DNA of 5,878 nt from Thermoplasmata archaeon (GCA_021811505.1 JAJZOM010000221.1:1-5878), one strand, 5' to 3'. Shown: positions 1-5,114, counted from the first letter of the stretch. Notes: a model not told the origin generated them from the sequence alone. Made by a program: numbers and translations.

Positions 1-2
1 CG

Positions 3-107
3 ATACCCAGGGCCTCGGATCCCGATCACGTTAGGGAAAATGCCGGATCCATAGGGTGGAGAATGACACCGGCAGAAATTGAAACCCTCGAAAAATCGCT
101 GGAATAG
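3..107 (+). CDS. Aldo/keto reductase, C-terminal end only (5' part outside window)
   Basis: Thirty-four codons run from the window edge to a TAG. The peptide reads IPRASDPDHVRENAGSIGWR, then a short helix MTPAEIETLEKSLE. This is the typical end of NAD(P)H-dependent aldo/keto reductases: the I-P-x-A-S segment with a basic residue and the following V-x-E-N help bind the 2'-phosphate and adenine of NADPH, and the family closes with G-x-x-x-(L/M)-(T/S)-x-x-E-(I/V)-x-x-L. The enzyme would reduce aldehydes or ketones in the cytoplasm. The catalytic Asp-Tyr-Lys-His residues lie upstream and are not visible, so the gene's intactness and substrate are unknown. It reads toward the tRNA gene, about 280 bases before it, and has no evident link to the operon on the right. 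The family call rests on only 34 residues. Confidence 0.7.
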   Translation: MPRASDPDHVRENAGSIGWRMTPAEIETLEKSLE

Positions 108-384
108 GCGCATAACGGATTCATTATGCTAGTTATTATGTGTGAGAGTCGACACTCCAGTAATTACTGAAACCTTAATTCTTCTGGCAATAAATTAATA
201 ATAACTGGTTGAATACAGCGGAAGTAGCTTCAGGCGGATATATAATCAAGCATCATGACATCTGGAACTTATGCCTCCTTCGTAAATTCGAAATGGATGA
301 GTGGTTCCGGGATTTGGAATGAAGTTGAAATATACGAGAACAACATCAGCTTGTAGTATTGCCCGATATCCTCCTCGAGACTGG
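108..384. other. Intergenic stretch between reductase and tRNA-Ala, possible short gene remnant
   Basis: No convincing gene is present. The + frame from 194 to 322 stays open for 42 codons after a TAA and ends in TGA, with protein-like composition (for example DIWNLCLLRKFEMDEWFRDL near the end), but it has no ATG/GTG start with a ribosome site and I do not recognise it. It could be the tail of a decayed gene. An imperfect palindrome at 144-157 has a GTCGAC core flanked by GAG and CTC with one A/A mismatch in each arm; it is short and I assign it no function. The right end carries the probable tRNA promoter. Confidence 0.3.
328..336 (+). promoter_or_regulatory. Possible TATA box for tRNA-Ala
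   Basis: The AAATATACG stretch begins 57 bases before the mature tRNA 5' end. Transcription starting about 25 bases downstream would leave a leader of roughly 25-30 bases for RNase P to remove, a usual layout for archaeal tRNA genes. Placed by position and composition only. Confidence 0.3.
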
Positions 385-456
385 GGGCCGGTAGATCAGA
401 GGTAGATCGCTTCCTTGGCATGGAAGAGGCCCGGGGTTCAAATCCCCGCCGGTCCA
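385..456 (+). tRNA. tRNA-Ala, anticodon GGC
   Basis: A complete 72-base cloverleaf can be folded by eye. The acceptor stem GGGCCGG pairs with CCGGTCC and includes the G3:U70 wobble pair, the main identity signal for alanyl-tRNA synthetase. The D stem is GATC/GATC with A14, G18-G19 and A21 in place. The anticodon stem CTTCC/GGAAG closes the loop TTGGCAT, giving anticodon GGC at 418-420, which reads GCC and GCU. The variable loop is AGGCC and the T stem CGGGG/CCCCG closes TTCAAAT. The discriminator is A456, followed by CTT, so CCA is not encoded and must be added after transcription. There is no intron. The gene appears fully functional and sits next to a stretch of mobile-element remains, as expected for an integration target. 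Confidence 0.97.
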
Positions 457-484
457 CTTAAAACAAATCCCACAGAATAGAGGG

Positions 485-491
485 TTTTTTT
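485..491 (+). terminator. T-run terminator behind tRNA-Ala
   Basis: Seven consecutive T residues occur 29 bases after the tRNA 3' end. Oligo-T tracts without a strong hairpin are the common intrinsic termination signal for archaeal RNA polymerase. Confidence 0.6.
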
Positions 492-504
492 ATATCAGAC
501 GAGG

Positions 505-687
505 GAAATTGGCATCCCTAATGATGAAGTTCTGAAGATCATCGATTTGTACCACCATATAGAGACCATTTCTGATCCCCTAGAAGTCCTCGAATGAAGC
601 GGATTTTTCCTCCAAGGAAAGCACAGCGCTATCCTCAATGCCCTGAAACTTTTTGATAGGGCATCAGTGAAGGAGGTATTCCGATGA
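505..687 (+). pseudogene. Unidentified gene remnant with internal TGA
   Basis: One + reading frame carries 30 protein-like codons (IPNDEVLKIIDLYHHIETIS and following), is broken by TGA at 595-597, and continues in the same frame for 29 more (SGFFLQGKHSAILNALKLFD near its start) to TGA at 685-687. The residue before the break is E and the next is S-G-F-F, so a CGA-to-TGA change is an easy explanation for the stop. The frame ends in an ATGA overlap with the next remnant, as if the two once formed a two-gene operon. I do not recognise the protein, and there is no start codon with a ribosome site. It may be an old accessory gene of a mobile element or a short helical DNA-binding protein. The frame's continuity could also be chance. 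Confidence 0.2.
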
Positions 688-869
688 TCTCACTCCGGGA
701 CATCAAAACCCAGTCAATGATCGGCACCATAATCGGAATTGAAAGGCCGTTTTATGTTTCTGCCTGAGATTCGATCATAATGGAGATTGTGGAATACGAT
801 CTGTCTGAATCAGAAAGGCATCTCCGTATATGGCTTGATCAGCACGAAAAGGGTTGCAGTGTAGTGTAA
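684..869 (+). pseudogene. Possible ISL3-type transposase N-terminal remnant
   Basis: An ATG at 684 sits six bases after AGGAGGT (671-677), a strong ribosome site. Twenty-seven codons (with IGTIIGIERPFYV toward their end) run to TGA at 765-767. The same frame then gives 33 more codons (IVEYDLSESERHLRIWLD inside) to TAA at 867-869. The pattern G-I-E-x-P-F-x-V, then V-E-x-D, then an L-x-I-x-L-D strand resembles what I recall of the start of ISL3-family transposases, just before their Cys-rich zinc-binding motif. That motif and the DDE catalytic domain are absent. The in-frame stop and missing 3' three-quarters mean this cannot make a working enzyme, though the first 27 codons could still be translated. 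Family assignment is tentative. Confidence 0.3.
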
Positions 870-906
870 ACGCCGGTTGATAACTGTGGATTTTTTCCGG
901 ATAACA

Positions 907-1038
907 CTAAAGCAAGTCTAAAAATTCCTCACTTGTAAGCTCAGCGTCATTAAGGACGGATTTCAAAGTCCCCCTGTCCAGTTCAGTATGATTTGGTATT
1001 GTTATCCTGTGTCCTTGCTTATTCCTCAATATGATATA
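907..1038 (-). pseudogene. hicA: HicA-type mRNA interferase toxin, N-terminally truncated
   Basis: Read leftward, 43 codons end at TAG (907-909). The peptide YIILRNKQGHRITIPNHTEL, then DRGTLKSVLNDAELTSEEFL and a short tail, fits the last two thirds of the HicA (YcfA) family, whose hallmarks are R-N-x-x-G-x-R-x-T-I-P-x-H, then G-T-L-(K/R)-x-(I/V)-L, then a final helix x-x-E-F-L. HicA toxins are small double-stranded-RNA-binding-fold endoribonucleases that cut mRNA and are neutralised by HicB. The normal N-terminal helix and the G-S-H catalytic segment directly before the conserved Y-I are missing: beyond 1038 the sequence turns into A/T-rich DNA with in-frame stops. No HicB gene is visible. 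The gene is therefore dead, broken exactly at the catalytic histidine position. Confidence 0.72.
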
Positions 1039-1088
1039 GTCAATAAAATTGATAATATTATTAACTAATATTATATTATATAATAACT
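1039..1088. other. A/T-rich segment, probable left end of an IS607-type element with promoter
   Basis: This 50-base stretch is almost entirely A and T and separates the broken end of hicA from the ATG of the TnpA remnant. It holds several TATA-like tracts (for example TTATATTATATAATAA at 1071-1086), which could drive leaderless or short-leader transcription of that ORF. IS607 elements lack terminal inverted repeats and carry a short non-coding left end before tnpA, which this stretch fits in size and place. The exact boundary cannot be fixed without a relative. Confidence 0.4.
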
Positions 1089-1199
1089 ATGAAGGCAGAG
1101 GAAGTCCTGAACCTGTTGCAGATATCCCGAAAGATACTTCATGTTTATGCACATAATGGCAGGATCAGGTCCTATCTTTATTTCTGGAAAGTCTCCTAA
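1089..1199 (+). pseudogene. tnpA: IS607-type serine recombinase TnpA, N-terminal fragment
   Basis: Thirty-six codons start at ATG 1089 and end at TAA 1197. The first 29 residues, MKAEEVLNLLQISRKILHVY then AHNGRIRSY, match the MerR-like helix-turn-helix that opens IS607-family TnpA proteins, of general form M-K-x-x-E-V-L-x-L-L-x-I-S-R-x-T-L-x-x-Y-x-x-x-G-x-I. In full elements this DNA-binding head is followed by a serine recombinase catalytic domain of about 140 residues and then by tnpB. Here the match ends after about 30 residues, and the catalytic domain and tnpB are absent. The fragment ends one base before the stop codon of the integrase remnant, so a deletion or recombination joint lies close by. 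The peptide could be expressed but could not catalyse transposition. A stand-alone HTH peptide is the alternative. Confidence 0.6.
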
Positions 1200-1202
1200 T
1201 CA

Positions 1203-1457
1203 TAAACCATCCTTCCCCTGATAATTCCCTAATACTTCCTGTCTAAGGCCTGATAGCGATACCAGAGCAATGGATACCCTTGAAGCCTTAGTGCTGGACA
1301 GTATGATCTTCTTCAATTGCTCTTGTGAAGGGGTCCTCTGGCCGTTAAGAGTTGTCGGTATCCTAGCGTTCTTTATCTTGATTAGCTTTGTAAGAACTAT
1401 GGAATTGTACTTTAGCCATGACCGGTCCGTCTTAAGGCAGGAATCGATATATGACCC
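1203..1457 (-). pseudogene. Tyrosine recombinase (integrase/XerA-like), central fragment
   Basis: This - strand frame is open for 85 codons between TGA at 1458-1460 and TGA at 1200-1202. It reads YIDSCLKTDRSWLKYNSIVL near its start, then a linker ending QRTPSQEQLKKIIL, then RVSIALVSLSGLRQEVLGNY and QGKDGL. The first part resembles the end of the SAM-like core-binding domain. The last part is the start of the catalytic domain, with the S-G-L-R motif carrying the first catalytic arginine. The form S-G-L-R-x-E-x-L-G-x-Y-x-G-x-D-G-L recalls integrases I associate with Thermoplasmatales. The fragment stops before the second HxxR box and the nucleophilic tyrosine and has no proper start, so it is inactive. 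It begins a few bases beyond the operon's last stop codon. The 72-codon + strand frame at 1270-1488 is its shadow. Confidence 0.68.
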
Positions 1458-1465
1458 TCAGCTTG

Positions 1466-3304
1466 TTAAATTAAAAGAGCCACGGTGATTGATGCAGTTA
1501 ACGTGACCATTATGTACATTATATATTTTCTCACGTTTCCATTCATTATCTTCAACGCGATTTTTCTGGATGCTCTTTCATATTTTCCAAAGAATGACAT
1601 GAGTACCAGATAAACTATATCGAATCTGTGGGCCAGGTAATCATTGTCGATCAGATTCTCTATTTTTGGAAATAACCTATAGAATGTTATTCTTGTCGGA
1701 TTTGAATAATTGAACGAGTTGTATGTTTTTTTTCTCTCTATCCCCCCAGACCAAGGTTGGACTTCACGGTAATTCCGTGGTTTAATAATATAAATAAAAA
1801 AGAGTATAACAGACATTGTTAGAATTATAAAAGTCGGGGATACCACGCCAAAAACTCCATTTCTGAAAGGAGAGAATATCATGTATCCATTTGGTACAAT
1901 TTCTCCTCCGGACAGGAAGTTTGTTCCGACTTTGCCACTCTGCGCAGGCAAACTGAAGAGATAAAACAACGCTGGAGATATCAGGGGAAGTATCAGCAGA
2001 AGATATCCTGCAGTATATCTCTTTTTGGATTCAGCAGTCGAAGAAGTCTTGTCCGCAGATATTCCCATGAAAGAAACAAATTTTGTGAAGACAACCACAG
2101 AGATTCCCGCTCCTAGGGCAGCCAGAGAACCAGCAATTACTGCGACAATTGAATAATATTGAATGCCTGAAAGAGACATGATGAAAAGGCTTTCAAGCAA
2201 TATCCATTCCCCTATTCCGCCCCCAAAGGGAACTAATCCCATCATGGAAATTGAAGCTATTATTAGCCCTTTCTTTGAAATACTTCTCCATTCCGGGCCG
2301 TTGAAAGAATCTGTGCTGAATGGTGTCGAACTTAGAATTATGGATTTCCCGATGCCGTGCATCAACGCAAATATGAGAACCCCTATTGAAGCAAATTGTG
2401 CCAGTTGAATGTCCCCCATCATTGTAGAAAGAGAGGAAACCCCTGTAAGAACGATCATGGCACCAATGTTCTCCACTGTGCTATAGGCTGCAAGTATTCT
2501 CGGATTCTCGGAAGAACTCGCGTATACCGCTCCAACAAAAATTGAGAAAGATCCCATGATAATCAGTGCTATTGGCAACACCTGAAAGTTGACAGACTGT
2601 ATTAGTGAGGAATCTATTCCGTATATGGAGATGGTGGGAATCATTACACCCAGGATCATTGCCCGTGAGGAATCAATACCACTCATTCCAAGAGAATACC
2701 ATTCTGATACCTGAAGGGGGATGACTCCACCCTTGATGACAAACCCCGCTATCCAGAGTGACAGGGAAAGAGGATTGTTCAGGAGGTATACCAGAGAAAA
2801 TGAACCGCTGACAGAGTATGAGACTGCTGCTCCTGCAATCAGGAGGAGCGTACTGATTTCCCCGATACCGAGGAAGACGTATGAAGCGAGAAGTCCTCTA
2901 CGGTTATATAAGCCAAGAATAAAAATTGCTGAAATTGTGAAAACTTCCCAGAAAATAATTAGCGTTACAGAGTTTCCGGAAAAAAGAGTACCAACAATTC
3001 CGAAGAAAAGGAACGTGCCGAAAAAAGATCTTGTTCTGGTCCAGTTTGCCAGTATTGTGTTGAAACCTGAAATCATAAAAACTGTCGATAAGATCAATAA
3101 AAACGATGCAGATATGGAATCAAGCGAAAGCTGGAAATGCCCCAGCGTGTACTGCTGAATACTGATGTTTCCTGTCAGATCTAGGACGCTTGTTGCTATG
3201 AGGAAAGATGAAATTACAATTGTGGATAACCGTTCTGCTTTTTTGCTATAGATTGAGCTTAGAGCAGTAAATCCAGTCAGAATAAGGATATAAATTACAT
3301 TCAA
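1466..3304 (-). CDS. HyfB/HycC-like antiporter-type membrane subunit
   Basis: This 612-residue, highly hydrophobic protein has about fourteen or more likely membrane helices and belongs to the ND5/MrpA/HyfB family, which carries protons or cations in complex I and group 4 hydrogenases. Conserved elements are F-W-E (E120, helix 5), K191 in I-K-G-G-V-I-P (helix 7), LAAYSTVENIG (271-281), H316-x-x-x-K320, G-x-G-E366-W and K408 in a VVFTKF helix. The tail (about 518-542, PWSGGI...YNSFNYSNPTRITFYR) matches the HyfB/HycC extension after the antiporter core. Unusually, the motif P-x-H-x-W-L-P-x-A-H-x-x-A-P-S after the helix 7 lysine is replaced by P-L-Q198-V-S-E-W-Y and unrelated residues, removing both histidines. 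The start chosen is TTG (3304), overlapping the previous gene's TGA and preceded by GAGGGG. An upstream ATG at 3361 would add 19 hydrophilic residues and lie inside the previous gene. HyfB is favoured over NuoL/MrpA by tail and context. Confidence 0.9.
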   Translation of the reverse strand: MNVIYILILTGFTALSSIYSKKAERLSTIVISSFLIATSVLDLTGNISIQQYTLGHFQLSLDSISASFLLILSTVFMISGFNTILANWTRTRSFFGTFLFFGIVGTLFSGNSVTLIIFWEVFTISAIFILGLYNRRGLLASYVFLGIGEISTLLLIAGAAVSYSVSGSFSLVYLLNNPLSLSLWIAGFVIKGGVIPLQVSEWYSLGMSGIDSSRAMILGVMIPTISIYGIDSSLIQSVNFQVLPIALIIMGSFSIFVGAVYASSSENPRILAAYSTVENIGAMIVLTGVSSLSTMMGDIQLAQFASIGVLIFALMHGIGKSIILSSTPFSTDSFNGPEWRSISKKGLIIASISMMGLVPFGGGIGEWILLESLFIMSLSGIQYYSIVAVIAGSLAALGAGISVVVFTKFVSFMGISADKTSSTAESKKRYTAGYLLLILPLISPALFYLFSLPAQSGKVGTNFLSGGEIVPNGYMIFSPFRNGVFGVVSPTFIILTMSVILFFIYIIKPRNYREVQPWSGGIERKKTYNSFNYSNPTRITFYRLFPKIENLIDNDYLAHRFDIVYLVLMSFFGKYERASRKIALKIMNGNVRKYIMYIMVTLTASITVALLI

Positions 3305-3933
3305 GGCATTCCCCTCAACTTCTGTATCGCATTTATTATGACGAATGGATCTGGGGGACATCCGGGCACAATAACATCCGTATTCAGGGCAGTGGACACC
3401 GATTTACCGAGTATTCCTCCCGATATTGCACACGTTCCTGTTGCAAAGACAACTCTTGGTTCAGCCATTGATTCAAACGCCCTTAAAACAGCGTCCTTCA
3501 TTCCTTCTGTAAGTATTCCAGAGATCATCAGGGCATCCGCCTGTCTTGGGGTATTTGTGAACGTGATTCCAAGTCTTGTCCCGTCATATTGTGGACTGGA
3601 CAGAGCCATAATCTCCAGGTTACATGCGCCGCAAGACCCGGAATCCATGGCATATATCTTTATGGACCTCTCGAGTTCACGTATCACTTTTCTGTTTTGC
3701 GATGAGTGTACGTCCATGGAAGGTTCAAAACTGGGGGAACACATTCCACATGAAATACATGAACCGTGAATTACGATGCCATCCTTTATGGCTCCTGAAG
3801 GGCAGTATGGATTCTTGTCGCCGCCCTTGTGAATTGGTATGGTAGACCATGGTGAAACCGTCTCATTTTCGCCTGAGGGGAACTTTGTTGTCACAATTCC
3901 CTTTCTTAATGATCTTAATATCCACGCTTTCAT
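3301..3933 (-). CDS. Fused ferredoxin (HyfH/HycF-like) and small subunit (HyfI/HycG/NuoB-like)
   Basis: This 210-residue protein joins two subunits that are separate in most relatives. Residues 1-70 resemble HycF/HyfH: an amphipathic start (MKAWILRSLRKGIVTTKFPS), then Y-C44-P-S-G-A-I and C59-I-S-C62-G-M-C65. Residues 93-210 are the small subunit, with S-C101-G-A-C104-N-L-E, G-T-C168-A-I-S-G-G and P-G-C192-P-P, the four ligands of the [4Fe-4S] cluster nearest the active site. The C-x-x-C spacing is of hydrogenase (HycG) type, not the adjacent C-C of true NuoB. It should pass electrons between a soluble carrier and the large subunit on the cytoplasmic face. The ferredoxin part keeps four cysteines, enough for one cluster. 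ATG at 3933 is chosen because it overlaps the upstream TGA (ATGA) and has GGGAG (3941-3945) seven bases before it. An ATG at 3960 would add nine residues inside the previous gene. Confidence 0.92.
   Translation of the reverse strand: MKAWILRSLRKGIVTTKFPSGENETVSPWSTIPIHKGGDKNPYCPSGAIKDGIVIHGSCISCGMCSPSFEPSMDVHSSQNRKVIRELERSIKIYAMDSGSCGACNLEIMALSSPQYDGTRLGITFTNTPRQADALMISGILTEGMKDAVLRAFESMAEPRVVFATGTCAISGGILGKSVSTALNTDVIVPGCPPDPFVIINAIQKLRGMP
3311..3316 (-). promoter_or_regulatory. Ribosome site fixing the TTG start of the HyfB-like gene
   Basis: GAGGGG on the - strand lies six bases before TTG at 3304. The TTG overlaps the TGA of the small-subunit gene (TTGA). This decides for TTG over the in-frame ATG at 3361, which has no comparable site. 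Confidence 0.65.
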
Positions 3934-5114
3934 AATACATCTCCCATCTCTGAAATCCATATTCCCAGACTTTCGAACCCGAAAAGAAAATCTGCAAATG
4001 TGTTTCCTTTCATTGATTTGGAAAATGCCCTTAGGTTCAATTGGGACGGGCTCAACAAACTTACGTGAGATATTACATCTTTTTGAAACTGGAGTATGAT
4101 TGATACATCACCAGAGGGTGTTTCCAGAAAACCACCTACCTTACAGTTGCCAAGAGCAGGAAAGTTTTTGTTGTCTGCAGGAACCCTGAGTACCTTTGAA
4201 GTAACCTGCTTGATCAATTTTGCAGATTCAGGAATTTCATGTGACCTGACTATGAACCTCGAAAGTGAATCTCCACCATCCCAGTTTATGCATTTGAAAC
4301 TGAGATCTTTATAGTAAGAATGAAATTGTCTTCCATCTAATGGTATGCCGCTCGCCCTCAGCGCTGGTCCTGCGCTGTCTTCCCCGGTAATTATGGCAGT
4401 CCTGTCCGTTCTGTCGATGAAGATTCTTGAATCGAGAAGCGTGTTCAAAATTTCTTCATATTCTCCTGAGATCCTCTCGATGTCTGAATCAATTCCATTG
4501 AGATCAATGCTTCTTGCGAGCCCACCTGGTTTATTCAACCCGAAGAAATAACGGTGTCCAAATCTACTGGCAATAATTCTCAGGAGTTTTTCCCTAATCA
4601 ACAGAATGTTCATATGAGCTATGTTCTGTGAAGCCCCGCCGGTCAGTCTGGAAGCTACGAACAAATGTGAACTTATTCTCTCAAGTTCAACCATAACTAC
4701 CCTCGCGAGTTTCACTTCGTCCGGTATATCCAGTCCTGCTGCCCTTTCGCAGGCATCGCAAAATAATGTCGAATATGAGGCAGAATGTACTCCATTCAGT
4801 CTTTCCAGTCTTAAAAGCCCCTCCATTGGAGTAAGGCCAGTTACTCTGATTGACCTATTCTTAAAAGAGGTGTCATAATTCACGCTCTCGATCTTTTCAC
4901 CATAGGTAAGTATGTCAAAGTAGACGCTTTCCACCATCCCTCCGGTTGAAGGTCCGTATGGAAACATAGTCAATTTTGTACCGATCGGACGGGTAATTGC
5001 CTCAGTATTTTTTGCAGAGTCATTTTCCACATCACCGGTTCCAAGCTCATCAGAGAATCGAGAAAGCGTTGTCCCTTCCCCATCATACAGATGTGCTCGC
5101 ATCCTCTGGGTCAC
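3930..5114 (-). CDS. NuoD/HycE-like large subunit lacking Ni-Fe cysteines
   Basis: This 394-residue protein belongs to the 49-kDa/NuoD/HycE family, which holds the catalytic site of complex I and group 4 hydrogenases. Family marks are E104-R-L-N-G-V-H110, A-G-L-D-I-P ending at 131, MVELERISSHLF (141-152), the N-K-P-G-G turn (194-198), G-P-A-L-R-A-S-G-I (249-257), V-G-G-F-L-E-T-P-S-G (326-335) and a C-terminal D375-F-L-F-G-F. There is no NuoC-like N-terminal domain as in HycE. In hydrogenases the first and last stretches are R-x-C-G-x-C and D-P-C-x-x-C; here all four cysteines are gone (N107, H110, L377, F380). The usual His of the NuoD N-terminal loop also appears missing (G-P-S-T-G-G at 54-59), and G108 occupies the place of the quinone-site Tyr. 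It is thus unlikely to be a hydrogenase, and its substrate is unknown. The GTG start overlaps the upstream TGA (GTGA) behind GGAGGG (5120-5125). Confidence 0.92.
   Translation of the reverse strand: MTQRMRAHLYDGEGTTLSRFSDELGTGDVENDSAKNTEAITRPIGTKLTMFPYGPSTGGMVESVYFDILTYGEKIESVNYDTSFKNRSIRVTGLTPMEGLLRLERLNGVHSASYSTLFCDACERAAGLDIPDEVKLARVVMVELERISSHLFVASRLTGGASQNIAHMNILLIREKLLRIIASRFGHRYFFGLNKPGGLARSIDLNGIDSDIERISGEYEEILNTLLDSRIFIDRTDRTAIITGEDSAGPALRASGIPLDGRQFHSYYKDLSFKCINWDGGDSLSRFIVRSHEIPESAKLIKQVTSKVLRVPADNKNFPALGNCKVGGFLETPSGDVSIILQFQKDVISHVSLLSPSQLNLRAFSKSMKGNTFADFLFGFESLGIWISEMGDVL

Noticed and set aside
144..157. Palindrome GAGAGTCGACACTC as an operator or attachment site
   Set aside because: Short, with mismatches, occurs once, and is not placed next to a start codon or element end.
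269..457. 62-codon - strand frame over the tRNA
   Set aside because: Half of it is the complement of the tRNA-Ala gene, whose cloverleaf is complete.
595..767. TGA read as an amino acid (recoded stop), since both internal stops in the two remnants are TGA
   Set aside because: TGA is used as the ordinary stop at all three operon overlaps (5111, 3930, 3301), no selenocysteine insertion structure was seen, and the frames are also truncated. Simple decay explains the stops.
457..1465. CRISPR array or long direct repeats in the non-coding region
   Set aside because: No repeated unit of even 12 bases with regular spacing was seen; only A/T-rich low-complexity sequence at 1039-1088.
1270..1488. 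72-codon + strand frame with a hydrophobic middle, as a small membrane protein
   Set aside because: It is the reverse complement of the tyrosine recombinase fragment and the end of the HyfB-like gene; recognisable family motifs are on the - strand and no ribosome site precedes its ATG.
1731..1738. Run of eight A residues (coding strand) in the HyfB-like gene as a programmed slippage site
   Set aside because: The frame is intact across it (E-R-K-K-T-Y) and the downstream conserved tail is in the same frame, so no shift is needed.
2721..3158. 145-codon + strand frame
   Set aside because: It is a shadow of conserved membrane helices of the HyfB-like gene, with composition typical of an antisense frame and no family resemblance. 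The other + strand frames between 2163 and 4878 are rejected for the same reason.
3301..3361. ATG at 3361 as the start of the HyfB-like protein (631 residues)
   Set aside because: It would lie 60 bases inside the small-subunit gene and add a hydrophilic 19-residue head before the first membrane helix. TTG at 3304 has a ribosome site and the overlap pattern of its neighbours.
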